Source: Streptomyces sp. NBC_01750 (GTDB taxonomy: Bacteria > Actinomycetota > Actinomycetes > Streptomycetales > Streptomycetaceae). From it: a stretch of 64,000 nt of DNA. Made by a program: the position numbers and the translations under genes. Location: NCBI RefSeq assembly GCF_035918095.1, contig NZ_CP109137.1, positions 3,908,001 to 3,972,000 of the forward strand, written 5' to 3'. The notes beneath the pieces were generated by a model, which saw only the letters and a program-made list of their open reading frames with translations, did not search any database and was not told the origin of the DNA. Numbering within the stretch: the stretch's first letter is position 1; each line of letters starts with the position of its first letter. Positions 24,491 through 33,752 of the stretch are shown piece after piece.

Positions 24491-25549
24491 TCAGCGGACC
24501 GACAGCGGCGTGGCAAGCGCCCGGCCCGGCTCGATCGAGCCGATCGGACGAAGTGGGTCGAGCGGCGGAACCGACAGCCGGGATGGGACTACGGCGGAGA
24601 CGTCCGGCGCCGTCGGCAGAGCCGGTTCGGGCGCCTCCGGCAGCGCGGGCAAGGCGGGAAGGGCGGGCAAGGCGGGAAGAACAGTGCCCTGCAGGTTCGA
24701 CAGGGCCGAGGACGCCGACGACAGAGGGCCCACGGCCGTCGGCGGGACCGGACCGTCCCCGAGCCCGACGGGAAGATCAGACGAGGCCGTCTCGGACGCC
24801 TTCGGTTCTCTGCGCCCCGGCGGGAGGCCCGGAGCCGTAGGGAGATGCGTTACGTACGGACGGAGCCGCGAAGGCGCAGTCTCCTCCGTCTCCGCTTCGG
24901 AAGATGTGCTCAGGGCCAGTCCCGCCACCGTCAGGGTCACCGCCACTGACGCCAGCGCGGCTGTCTGCGCGCCTTCCCTCAGCACTCGCGGCCGCCAGCG
25001 CCACACCCAGACGGCGAGAACCAGTGTCGCCGCCAGTACGGCGCGGAGCGCCCTGCGGGCCCTGGCCAGAAGCGACCGGACCGCCTGGTAGCTGAGTCCG
25101 GTTCGCTGCGAAATCTGTTCGAGGTCCAAGCCCTGCGCCCTCAGGCTCAGCACCTCCGCCTGGCGTATCGGAAGGTCCGCGCTGCGGCCGGCAAGCCACT
25201 TCGCCTCCGCCTGGTCGCACACCGCCTCCTCCACCGTGGCGGGTCCGGCCGCGGTGCGCGCCGAACGGGTGTGCACCTCGGCCTCGCGGTTGATCTGCCG
25301 GTACCGGTCGACGCACAGCCGTATCGTCACCGATGTCAGCCAAGCGCCCAGCCGGGCGTCGTCCAGGTTGGCGCTTTCTGCCGCACGGACCATGGCTTCG
25401 TGCACCGCGTCCTCGGCGTCATCCACATTCATGGACCGCCGTCGCGCCACCTTCAGCAAGGACTCACGGTGGCTCAGCACCCGCTGCCAGCGATCGGCGG
25501 GATGCCCGTCCGCCGAACCTCGCTCCGCAGGCTCATCGTGTCCGCTCAC
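24491..25549 (-). CDS. ECF-like sigma factor with transmembrane/proline-rich extension
   Basis: A 352-residue protein with GTG start. Sigma region 2 is at about 30-90 (MNVDDAEDAVHEAMVRAAE, then LTSVTIRLCVDRYRQ). Region 4 is at about 125-165 (LPIRQAEVLSLRAQGLDLEQ, then GLSYQAVRSLLARARRALR). It continues into two hydrophobic segments (about 170-185 and 198-213) and a 135-residue Pro/Ala/Leu-rich tail (PALPALPALPALPEAPEPAL), which would lie outside. This suggests a membrane-tethered sigma factor. Its start overlaps the XRE gene's end by 17 nt, so the two are coupled. Confidence 0.75.
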   Translation of the reverse strand: MSGHDEPAERGSADGHPADRWQRVLSHRESLLKVARRRSMNVDDAEDAVHEAMVRAAESANLDDARLGAWLTSVTIRLCVDRYRQINREAEVHTRSARTAAGPATVEEAVCDQAEAKWLAGRSADLPIRQAEVLSLRAQGLDLEQISQRTGLSYQAVRSLLARARRALRAVLAATLVLAVWVWRWRPRVLREGAQTAALASVAVTLTVAGLALSTSSEAETEETAPSRLRPYVTHLPTAPGLPPGRREPKASETASSDLPVGLGDGPVPPTAVGPLSSASSALSNLQGTVLPALPALPALPALPEAPEPALPTAPDVSAVVPSRLSVPPLDPLRPIGSIEPGRALATPLSVR

Positions 25550-25982
25550 TGTGGCCTCTCACGCCGCCGAGATCACCTGTCGACCACCGCTCACGAACCA
25601 GCACAGCGCGAGGCCCGTGCGTGGGGGCTCCTGTCGAAGACGCCGCAACGAACGGGGTCAACCCAGCGCCTCGGCGCGGCTCCTGGCCCTCTGCGTCGGA
25701 CTGCGCGCCCGCGGGGTGGCCGAGGTCCGCGACATCGCCGCAGGCGAACAGTTGGGCACGCGCAGTGTCGTTGAGCTGCAGCCCGTCGGCGAGCAGTTCG
25801 GCGACCGTGCGCGACGGCCGGCACAGTCCGGCTTCCACATCGAGCAGGTAGGAAGCGGACAGGCCGAGCGGCCGTGCGGCTTCGCGTAACCGCCAACCGC
25901 GCCGGAGCCTGGCCGCGTTCAGCATCGGGCCGAGTCCAACGGCCGGTATACGGCCGGGCTGTACCGCGAGAACATCTCCCAT
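25533..25982 (-). CDS. XRE-family regulator paired with the sigma factor
   Basis: ATG at 25982 (149 residues). The HTH occupies about 20-85 (GPMLNAARLRRGWRLREAAR, then LSASYLLDVEAGLCRPSR). The C-terminal half is of low complexity. It overlaps the sigma factor gene immediately downstream. XRE proteins of this form commonly precede membrane-tethered ECF-like sigma genes in Streptomyces and may act as their regulator; the direction of control is not visible. Confidence 0.7.
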   Translation of the reverse strand: MGDVLAVQPGRIPAVGLGPMLNAARLRRGWRLREAARPLGLSASYLLDVEAGLCRPSRTVAELLADGLQLNDTARAQLFACGDVADLGHPAGAQSDAEGQEPRRGAGLTPFVAASSTGAPTHGPRAVLVRERWSTGDLGGVRGHSERTR

Positions 25983-26439
25983 CGACAACCACCCCAAGTC
26001 AGAGGCTATGCCGCCGTCTCGCCGTCCCGATGTCTACGGCGTTTCCTGAGCATTACAGGCCCGGCAGCGGCCTGTGGCGTGTGTGACAGCAGACAACAGC
26101 GCCCACGGCGGATCGGAGACCGGTCAGCGGATCCGTGCATCCCGCGGCCTCGAAGGGCTTTTGCGCCTTGAGCCCGTGGGAGTCGTCGACCTCCTTGTTG
26201 GGACTGTTCGACGTCGGCTGCGCGTGCGTCAGCCGAAAGTGGCGCGGATGTCGGCGTGCGCGTCGTTGAACGTCGCCGTGTTGACGCGCTCGGCACCTGT
26301 GTACGCGGACCATGTGTCTCACGTCTTCTGACCGAGGTCGCGGTAGGTGGTGTGCAGCGCTTCGCGCTGGTGGTCCATCCACCGGGTCGCCAGGTGCTTT
26401 CGGGCATCACCCAGCTGACCGTCCCAGTTGGCGCCGGAC
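25983..26439. other. Gene-free stretch at edge of IS-scarred region
   Basis: About 450 bp with no recognisable coding domain on either strand. It separates the XRE/sigma pair (whose promoter should be here) from IS remnants. Confidence 0.45.
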
Positions 26440-26745
26440 GGACTCGCGGCTGCCTCGTCCCTCGGTGCACCTGGCCCACGACGGCATCGCGGCCTCCATC
26501 GGCTCGGTCGGCGACGCATACCGACAACGCCCTGATGGAATCCACGATCGGCCTCTACAAGACCGAGCTGATCAAGCCGCAACGGCCCTGGAAGACCCTG
26601 GCCGAGATCGAGTTAGCCACCGCCGAATGGATCGACTGGTACAACTCCCGCCGCCTGCACGGTGAGACAGGCCACGTCACACCCGCCGAATACGAAGCCA
26701 GCTACTACAAGACAACCCAGAAACCGCAGGTCACAACCACGATCT
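26440..26745 (+). pseudogene. IS3-family transposase C-terminal remnant (frameshifted)
   Basis: Plus-strand sequence encodes HLAHDGIAASIGSVGDAY. After a one-base insertion at about 26520 it continues with DNALMESTIGLYKTELIKP, then EWIDWYNSRRLHGETGHVTP and AEYEASYY, the end of an IS3 OrfB integrase core. The catalytic N-terminal part is missing. It is a different IS3 lineage from the one at 1.4 kb. Confidence 0.8.
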
Positions 26746-27255
26746 GGAGTCTCCGACGGACCCGGGCGGTTCAGGGTGATACGTGGACAAAGTCACACAT
26801 TTACAGGCATCGCACGCGTGAGCGATGCGTGAGCGGACGGCGCGAGACGAGCCGTCACACGCTGGCCTTCCGGCTACGCGGTGCGGCAGGCCTGATCTCC
26901 GAGGGGCGTTTTTGCCTTGCATGGGAACGAATGGGAACGCGCCGTCAGGCAGCGTCCTCCGCGGGAACGCTTGGCGTCTCCCCCGGTTTCGTCCTCGGCC
27001 TTCCCACAGTCGGCGCAGGGGCTGGGAGCCTCCCGCCCCGAAATCTGGGGCTGGCACGCACCCTCAGCAGCCGCGTCGACCACCCTGACCGAGGCGCCTG
27101 CTGGCTCAGGCTGCTCTCCGCACCACAGGACACAGCAGCGTAAAGAACCCTGGGACAACCGACAGGCAGCCGCACTGTTCGACGGACGCATTCACCAGCC
27201 CCAGCTCTACGACACCACGCGGTCAAGGAACGACGGCTACGCGTATCGGGCTGAG
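26746..27255. other. Gene-free stretch between two IS remnants
   Basis: About 500 bp with no supported gene. Plus-strand frames here run open into the LAL gene but lack any family resemblance. Confidence 0.45.
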
Positions 27256-27732
27256 CTACACGAGTACGTCGCCGAGCCCGCCTTCTCCGCCGGTCCTGTC
27301 CTGCGCACAGATCCTGATCCCCCGGCCAGGTGGTGGAAGCCGCTGCTCGGTCAGCCGCACCCGGTACAGCTTGGCGATCAGATCCCGTACCCCGGCGCGG
27401 GTCCGCAGCTGCCCGGCCAGCCCCAGATCACAGGGGCAGTGATCCAGCACGGCCTGCCGGACCGCCTGCTGCTCGACCGCATCGAGAACCTGATGTTCGC
27501 CACCCGGCGCCTCCGCGGCTGGGCCACGAGTGCGTCCGCCTGCCAGCCACTTGGTCCACCAGTTGTCCACGGCCTTGAGCGAGACCGGGAACACCGCGGC
27601 GACATCCACGCGCGTCCTGCCCGCCGCCGACTCAGCCACCGCGCGCAGCCGAATGGCCTCTTGCGCCGACGGCGACAACTGTCGTGCGTCCCCCACCAGT
27701 TCACTCACGGAGGGATCAACGACCCAGAACAC
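27256..27732 (-). pseudogene. IS630-family transposase N-terminal remnant
   Basis: Minus-strand sequence matches the HTH part of IS630 transposases: ARQLSPSAQEAIRLRAVAES, then VSLKAVDNWWTKWLAGG, and AVRQAVLDHCPCDLGLAG with RDLIAKLYRVRLTE. Between these a segment reads correctly only in another frame (ADALVAQPRRRRV), so two compensating indels are present. The DDE domain is absent. Confidence 0.8.
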
Positions 27733-27780
27733 CGTTTCGTATCAATATACTTAAGCGGCTCGGTGATCTGGAGGGTGGTC

Positions 27781-30561
27781 ATGATAAGCAAGCCTGGTGT
27801 TTTCTTCGTCGGACGACAATCCGAGCTCGATGAACTCAATCGGTGCGCACTACAGGCGCAACAAGGGAGACCTTGGCTCGTTTGGGTCCGTGGTGTATCT
27901 GGCGCAGGGAAGACAACGCTTCTCCGCCATTGGCTACGCAATGACGAGGCGCAAGTATTCAGGGTTCTGACGGCACGATGCGCCTCATCCGAGCAGGAAT
28001 TTCCATATGGTCTCGTCGAGCAGTTGCTGCGAAAGGTACCGTCATCCCTTTTGCAGGGATCTTTTCTTGAGCACGGCACCGTCCCCGAGAACGCTGCCCC
28101 CTTCCGTGTCGGCGCGCAGCTGTTGGAAGTGCTGGGGCTTCTTCAATCGCAAGGTCCAGTTGCCATAGTCGCAGATGACATACAGTGGGCGGATCGTAAC
28201 TCCAAAGAGGCGCTCGGGTTTGTGTTGCGCCGACTGGAGGCCGACACAGTCATCACGATCCTCTTGATCCGAGGGGCCAGCGAAGAAGGAATCGAGGGTT
28301 CTCGGGACCCCTTGATCGAGGAAGGGGTTGACAGGGTATGTCATGTGCCGCTTTCCGGATTCTCTATCGAAGAGGTTTCACGTCTCGCCGAGCATTCACT
28401 TGACCAGGTAGATCCGCATACTGTAGAGAACCTTGTAAATCTCACTCGCGGGAACCCACTCTACGTCCAGATGCTAATCCGAGAACTTGAGCGCACGTCT
28501 GTAGTTTCACGCCCAGAGAATGCCGAATTTTCCCCGTCCCTTGCTTCCGTCATAAGCCATCAATTGGCGAATATCCCACTGGCATCGCGTCGCCTTGCTG
28601 AAGCTCTCGCTGTTCTGAACGGTCGCATTCCCATACTGAAGGCGGCAGCAGTCGCAGGAGTTTCCGAACCATCTATCGCCATGGGGCCCCTGCTAGCGGA
28701 AGGGCTCGTCGAATGGATTCGGGGAGACCCCGCAGCACCCGTCGCAATCCGACACGAACTGCAAAAATCGGCAATCTACGCATGCCTGTCACCGGTCCGG
28801 CGAAAAGAGCTTCACGTCAAGGCGGCAGCAGTTCTTCCCCGTGACGCTTCCTGGGAACACCGAGTAGCTGCAGCGGACTCTGTGAACGGCGCACTCAGTC
28901 ATGAGCTGGAAGAGGCGGCCAACGAGCAGCTTCGTCTCGGCAACGTCAACCGCGCAGCGACTCTGTGGCTATGGGCGGCAGATGTGGCAAGCACCTGTAC
29001 AGAGCACGAACGCTTGCTTCAGTTGGCCGCGGCACACTTGCTTTGGATCGACGAATTCTCACGGGTAAAACCACTGCTGGTCGACATACAAGCCTGCACT
29101 CCGTCTCCCATGCGTGACCTAATATTGGGTGCGTACGCGGAGAGCCGGGGGCATTTGAACGAGGCTGCGCCTCTGCTAACCAACGCATTGGATGCCGAAG
29201 ATGGATCGACCGCCCCTGAGCGGGTCAAAATCGCCGGCATGGCTGCCAGCTGGCTTGGTCTTCTCGAACTGCTTCGCGGAAACGGACCGGCAGCCGTGAA
29301 GGCATTCGAGCGTGTTCCGTCCATCAATGATGTCAACTCGGCGATTACATACCGGGCGAAATCTCATTTGGCCTTTGCTCATGCGTTCATTCATGGACCT
29401 CGGGCGGGGCTAAATAGCCTGACCGAATTCCTTGAGTCAGGTGACGACGCCCATCATTTCCTGCCCTTCCCTCTGATGTTCCGAGGGCTCTTGCATTCTT
29501 TCGCAGGAGAATTGAACGCGGGCATCCGTGACGTCTCCCAGGCACTTGGCATGTCGCGTCTGAGTGGACGACCGACGATGGACGAGTTCGGATTCGTATG
29601 TCTTTCTTCCGCTCAGTTTTTGCTCGGGAAGTGGGACGAATCCTCAGTAAGTGCGAGAAACGCGTTGATCATTTCCTCCACACGTGAAAAGCCGTGGGCT
29701 GCAGCCATGGGACATGCGGCCCTGTCACTCACCTTTAGCGGTCGCGGTGATTTTGCGCAGGCTCAGGAACATCTCGATATCGCACAGGCCGAACTCAGCA
29801 ATTTTGCACCCAGCTGGGCAGTCCCTTTCACCTGCCTTGGGAATGCAGTGCTCGCTCACGCGCAATCGGACACCATACGGCTATTGTCAATCCTTGAGCC
29901 GCTCACCCATCCCCCTCTGTCGGGTCCTGCTTCACACTTCCAAGCATGGTGGCGCGCGCTCTACACGGAAGCTCTTATAGAGAACGGTCGCTCATCTGAA
30001 GCAGAAACAGAACTAAGGAATGTGCAAGAACTTGCACGAACAGCACCCTATCTAAGGCTTCCAGCCGTATGGCTTCACGGTAAGTATTTGGAGTCCCGTG
30101 GCGACAAATACGGGGCCATGAAGATTTATCAGTCGGCAGTCACCCGAGCGAGGGACCCCGATGACTCATTGGTCTACATGTCCCTCATCCAGCGCTCCCT
30201 AGGAGGCTTCCTTAAATCCATAGGCCGTGTTTCAGACGGCCTCATGTGGATCGGGCGCGCAGAGGGCACGCTAAGTACGCTGGGCGCCAGGCCGTACATC
30301 GCGAGCGCCTCACAGATACACGAATCGAATCTGCTAGCCGACCTCACGCCGCGAGAACGGGATATAGCTCACCTCGTTGGCCGCGGAATGACCAACCGGG
30401 AAGTCGGAGCAGAACTCTTCGTAAGCGCGAAAACGGTGGAGTATCACCTGGGGCACATCTTTGCAAAACATAATATAACTAGTCGGCGGCAACTACGTGA
30501 TCTGATCCTCGGTCCACCGCATGTATTCCGATCTTCGACTTCGGGTGGTCCTGTGTCGTGA
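27781..30561 (+). CDS. LAL-type LuxR-family transcriptional regulator
   Basis: ATG at 27781 chosen (GGAGGG 5 nt upstream); 926 residues. FVGRQSELDELNR leads to Walker A (GVSGAGKTTLLRH, about 35-47) and Walker B (VAIVADDIQWADR). A long TPR-like helical middle follows. The C-terminus is a LuxR HTH (about 860-915: LTPRERDIAHLVGRGMTNRE, VSAKTVEYHLGHIFAKHNI). This is the MalT/LAL architecture: a ligand- and ATP-controlled activator, often of specialised metabolism. GC content and codon use are clearly lower than in neighbours (many A/T third positions), and IS remnants lie on both sides, so it was probably acquired separately. No obvious target operon adjoins it. Confidence 0.88.
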   Translation: MISKPGVFFVGRQSELDELNRCALQAQQGRPWLVWVRGVSGAGKTTLLRHWLRNDEAQVFRVLTARCASSEQEFPYGLVEQLLRKVPSSLLQGSFLEHGTVPENAAPFRVGAQLLEVLGLLQSQGPVAIVADDIQWADRNSKEALGFVLRRLEADTVITILLIRGASEEGIEGSRDPLIEEGVDRVCHVPLSGFSIEEVSRLAEHSLDQVDPHTVENLVNLTRGNPLYVQMLIRELERTSVVSRPENAEFSPSLASVISHQLANIPLASRRLAEALAVLNGRIPILKAAAVAGVSEPSIAMGPLLAEGLVEWIRGDPAAPVAIRHELQKSAIYACLSPVRRKELHVKAAAVLPRDASWEHRVAAADSVNGALSHELEEAANEQLRLGNVNRAATLWLWAADVASTCTEHERLLQLAAAHLLWIDEFSRVKPLLVDIQACTPSPMRDLILGAYAESRGHLNEAAPLLTNALDAEDGSTAPERVKIAGMAASWLGLLELLRGNGPAAVKAFERVPSINDVNSAITYRAKSHLAFAHAFIHGPRAGLNSLTEFLESGDDAHHFLPFPLMFRGLLHSFAGELNAGIRDVSQALGMSRLSGRPTMDEFGFVCLSSAQFLLGKWDESSVSARNALIISSTREKPWAAAMGHAALSLTFSGRGDFAQAQEHLDIAQAELSNFAPSWAVPFTCLGNAVLAHAQSDTIRLLSILEPLTHPPLSGPASHFQAWWRALYTEALIENGRSSEAETELRNVQELARTAPYLRLPAVWLHGKYLESRGDKYGAMKIYQSAVTRARDPDDSLVYMSLIQRSLGGFLKSIGRVSDGLMWIGRAEGTLSTLGARPYIASASQIHESNLLADLTPRERDIAHLVGRGMTNREVGAELFVSAKTVEYHLGHIFAKHNITSRRQLRDLILGPPHVFRSSTSGGPVS

Positions 30562-30620
30562 TGCTTCGGTGCCTGGGCAGCGGTCAGGGCGTCGTCGTTC
30601 TGGCGGTTTTTCTACCTTGA

Positions 30621-30770
30621 TCACGTGATGCCCAGGGTGGGCAGCGGGCGAGTGGCTTCGCGGGCGGCATAGCGGAGTGCGGCGGCGATGTTGGTGCGGT
30701 CGGCGAGGCGGAGGGCACCGTTGGCCAGGTTGCGCAGGTGGCCGTACCCGCCGCTCGTTCGCCGTCGTGC
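30621..30770 (-). pseudogene. ISAs1-like transposase C-terminal remnant
   Basis: The minus strand encodes GHLRNLANGALRLADRTNIA followed by AALRYAAREATRPLPTLGIT and a stop, resembling the C-terminus of ISAs1-type transposases (R-N-L-A-x-G-x-L-R-L, N-I-A-A-A-L-R). The catalytic part is missing. It faces the LAL gene's 3' end. Confidence 0.6.
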
Positions 30771-31979
30771 CGCGCGATGTGCGGCAAATATCCTCGCGGC
30801 AACCCTGTCTCGCGCCCAGGTCCTGCGTGCAGATGCTGCCCGAGCTGGTAGGCAGCGGAAAATGCGATCACCAAGGCCAATTTTTGGGTACTGGTGGAAT
30901 AACGGCGCGCAGCCCGGCGGCGTCCGCGACGGCCTCCGCACGACGCCTGCGCGGAACCCAGAGCCGATCCAAGGGGGGACGGCCAAGGGGAAGCAATAAC
31001 GGCCGACATACCATAAATGCGTCCGCGATCAGAGGATCCCGAACAAGGACCCAGAATCGGCGGCAATCATTCCAGTGGCGGCGGGTCCCCCTGGAAGGCG
31101 TGGGGCGCGTCGGTCGGATCTATCGCGGCAATCGGGACGCTTCAGCACGTGACCAGGAATCCCGCGTTACATTCTGGACGACCAAAGAGCCGAACGGCGG
31201 GGACTGGCTTCACCTGGAAGAACCGATCACCAGACCCTGCGACTCGCGTGGTTCTGATGTTCAGCATTTCACCGACATGAAGAAGCGGGGACAGCCGCAA
31301 TATCTCGTCACCCCAAATCGTACTGCCCTGGCTAGCCCCTTGCTCTGAGGATATTTTCGAACCCGAGATGATCGAGTTTTCTGGAGTAGTTCCACGCAGG
31401 GCAGCCTTCGGCCTGCCTCACGCCCTATTCTTCGACAGTGACGGAAAGGAATGGCATCGCCCGCTTCCTGGCCGGCGGCGCTGTCCGATGCCCCGGCGCG
31501 TCCCGCCTGTCCGGGCAGTGATGCCCGGGGGCGCAGGCCCTCACGTCGTACTCCGGCACGGAGCGCATCGGTGGGGGCCGGGTGCTGATCAGGGACCTCG
31601 ATCCTGCGGAGCCGGGCCAGGCCCTGACCGCCGAGTACTTCGCCCGGTTCTCGCAGTCACTCGAGTGCCCGGTGCTGCCGGGAGGTTCCTCGACGCGGCG
31701 GCCGCTGACACCAACCTCCGTGGACAGAACACCTAGTCCGCCGGCGTGTGCGACTAGGGAGAACCCCCGATGTGCCCGCTACGCGGAACGCCTAGAAAGG
31801 AAGGCGAGGAATCGGGAACCGCTACCTGACTCAAGGTTTGATCACCCTCGGCCGCAGCGGTGAAGCCTGCGGACAGCACGGCAGCCCGCTTCCTCCCCGA
31901 ACTCCCGACGGTGCACCGCGCTGTCGAATCCTGCCGCACGGCGGGGGGACCGTCCTCCAACGCATGACGGAGCATTCCG
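30771..31979. other. Degenerate 1.2-kb region
   Basis: No intact gene is supported. One plus-strand piece at about 31560-31730 may be a decayed gene: it reads GTERIGGGRVLIRDLDPAEP with ALTAEYFARFSQSLECPVLP. A frame change at about 31682 is then needed to reach FLDAAAADTNLRGQNT and a stop. I do not recognise the family. The rest looks like relic DNA between IS remnants and the DUF6069-like gene. Confidence 0.4.
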
Positions 31980-32400
31980 ATGACCACCCCACCCGCCCGC
32001 CCGGCCGCCCCGGACCTGCGCCGCACCGCACACGCGGATCGGCGGTGCTGTTCTGGCCACCACCCTGCTGTGGACCGCTGCCCACACCCTGGGCGTCGAA
32101 CTCCGCATCGGGCCCGGAGGCGGATGGCCGAGCCAGGCCGTCGGCCTGCCCCGCGTCGCCGGCAGCACGCTCGTCGCATCCCTGCTCGCCGCAGCGACGC
32201 GAAAGGGACTGGACCTTTTGACCGACACCGATCGGGCCTCGACCCTCTGGATCCGACTGGCCGTCACCGTGTTGCTGGTGTCACTGGCGCCACTGACGTT
32301 CGTTCGGGCGTCCGGCGGCGCCAGGGCCACGCCGGCGCTGATGCACCTGGCCGTCGCCGCCGTACTCATTCCGCTCCTGGCCCCCAGAAACACCGATTGA
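31980..32400 (+). pseudogene. DUF6069-like membrane protein gene with frameshift
   Basis: ATG at 31980. The first 17 codons are in one frame; after about 32030 the protein continues in another (TRIGGAVLATTLLWTAAHTL, then WPSQAVGLPRVAGSTLVASL, and MHLAVAAVLIPLLAP). Joined, it makes about 140 residues with four hydrophobic segments, the size and layout of small DUF6069-type proteins. One extra base explains the break. Pseudogene or sequencing indel. Confidence 0.6.
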
Positions 32401-32539
32401 CCCAGGACATGGCAACAAGCCGAAGACAACCAATCGGTCCACTGACTGGCCGCGCTACCAGCCCGAAGAACCGGATGCGGAGCCCTGGGGCATTCGCTCC
32501 ACGTCACGTCTACCAGGTCCACCGAATCGAGGTTCCGTC

Positions 32540-32800
32540 ATGTCTGGTGTCCGTCTGATCTGGGCTCTGGTCCCCGTGTCGCTGCTGGTGATCTCCGCGG
32601 TGGGTACCTGGTGGGTGCTGCGCCAGGAGCGTCGCCGGCCGTCGTCGTACCCCCGCCGTGGGGTGCCCGTGCATCTGGGTGGTGAGCCGTCGCTGGAGGA
32701 GTGGCGGCAGATGTCCACGGAGGCGCAGGGCGCGTACAACGCGGCGGTGCTGGACGCTGCCGAGTCCGCGGGGGCGACCGCGGCTCGGTTGGTGGATTGA
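32540..32800 (+). CDS. Small single-helix membrane protein
   Basis: An 86-residue protein with GAGG 8 nt before the ATG. One N-terminal transmembrane helix (residues 5-27, LIWALVPVSLLVISAVGTWW) is followed by a basic stretch and an acidic helix (EEWRQMSTEAQGAYNAAVLD). There is no recognised family. It is the last gene before the right att copy. Confidence 0.55.
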   Translation: MSGVRLIWALVPVSLLVISAVGTWWVLRQERRRPSSYPRRGVPVHLGGEPSLEEWRQMSTEAQGAYNAAVLDAAESAGATAARLVD

Positions 32801-32995
32801 GTTCACGCCTTACCTCGCCTTCCCGCCGGAGACAAGGATCAACGCCCGGCTGCGGAAGGCCACCCGCAACCGGGCGGGCACCTCCCCTCCGACGTGAGCG
32901 CACAGTGGCGGACCTGGACGGGCGTGGGCAGTTGTCCGTTGCAGCGCTGAGTGACCAAGTCCCACGCTGTTGAACGGGCAGGGCGAACTCCTGTG

Positions 32996-33030
32996 GCGGG
33001 TGTCGCAGGTTCGAATCCTGCCGGGGGCAC
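32996..33030 (+). repeat. attR-like direct repeat (copy of tRNA-Arg 3' end)
   Basis: 35 nt identical to 12107-12141. The 5' half of the tRNA is absent here, so this is an att scar and not a gene. It defines the right end of the 20.9-kb island. Confidence 0.85.
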
Positions 33031-33037
33031 ACAATGG

Positions 33038-33076
33038 AGGGCCAGTTCGGAGGCTTGATCCTCTCGAACTGGCCCT
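33038..33076 (+). terminator. Hairpin next to the att copy
   Basis: AGGGCCAGTTCG pairs with CGAACTGGCCCT, followed by TT. It occupies the same position, and is clearly related in sequence, to the hairpin after the intact tRNA-Arg. Confidence 0.75.
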
Positions 33077-33110
33077 TTCGCATGATCGCGACCGTGCCAC
33101 GCGCGTGCCA

Positions 33111-33674
33111 CTAGCGCGCCACGCGGTAGCGGAGGTAGACGACTCTTGAGCTGAAGGTGCGGGTCTCGACGAGTTCGAGATCCACCCGGCGCTCGCGCTG
33201 GGGAAAGAACGGAATGCCACCGCCAACCAGCACCGGGTAGACCATGGCCTGGTACTCGTCGATCAGACCCAACGCGGCCGCCTCGGCGGCGAGAGTCGCG
33301 CCGCCGATCGCGATGTCGCCCTCCCCCGGCTCGGCTCGCAACCGCTCGATCTCCTCCGCCAGGCCGCCGGAGGCCAGGCGGGCATTGCCCTGCACCGTCG
33401 ACAGCGTGGTGGAGAACACCACCTTTGGGAGCGGCTTCCAGAGCGCGGTCCACTCGCGATCTGAGTCGTCGAGCGTTGGATCCTGGTCGGCGGTCTCCCA
33501 GTACAGCATCGTCTCGTACAGCCGTCGTCCCAACAGGTGGGTGCCGACCTGTCGAATCTCGTCGATCCAGAAGCGAAAGACCTCCTCGTCGGGGGCCGTC
33601 CAATCGAAGCCGCCGTCCGGCCCGACGATGTAGCCGTCAAGTGAGACGCCCATCGAATAGGTCACGCTGCGCAT
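33111..33674 (-). CDS. RibD C-terminal/dihydrofolate-reductase-family protein
   Basis: 187 residues. The family blocks are present: YSMGVSLDGYIVGPDGGFDW at the start, GTHLLGRRLYETM, VVFSTTL, a GDIAIGGATLAAEA nucleotide-binding turn, and YPVLVGGGIPFF. The fold binds NADPH; members of this stand-alone group are of unknown substrate. The stop lies 80 bp from the att copy. It may be cargo of the second insertion. Confidence 0.85.
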   Translation of the reverse strand: MRSVTYSMGVSLDGYIVGPDGGFDWTAPDEEVFRFWIDEIRQVGTHLLGRRLYETMLYWETADQDPTLDDSDREWTALWKPLPKVVFSTTLSTVQGNARLASGGLAEEIERLRAEPGEGDIAIGGATLAAEAAALGLIDEYQAMVYPVLVGGGIPFFPQRERRVDLELVETRTFSSRVVYLRYRVAR

Positions 33675-33752
33675 CAGAAGTCCTCCTCGGTAACGGGTTC
33701 GACAGTACGACCGCCGGACGCCGCAGGACTCATCACGGCTCGCGGGATCCCC

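Noticed and set aside
26917..27780. Upstream extension of the LAL regulator frame
   Set aside because: The frame is open, but this stretch overlaps an IS630 relic on the other strand and has no domain; the ATG at 27781 has a good ribosome site and precedes the FVGR motif.
27781..30561. Biosynthetic gene cluster around the LAL regulator
   Set aside because: No PKS, NRPS, terpene or other biosynthetic genes occur within this window; neighbours are IS relics.
32996..33030. Second tRNA-Arg gene
   Set aside because: Only the 3' half is present; the acceptor 5' strand, D-arm and anticodon are missing, so it is an att scar.
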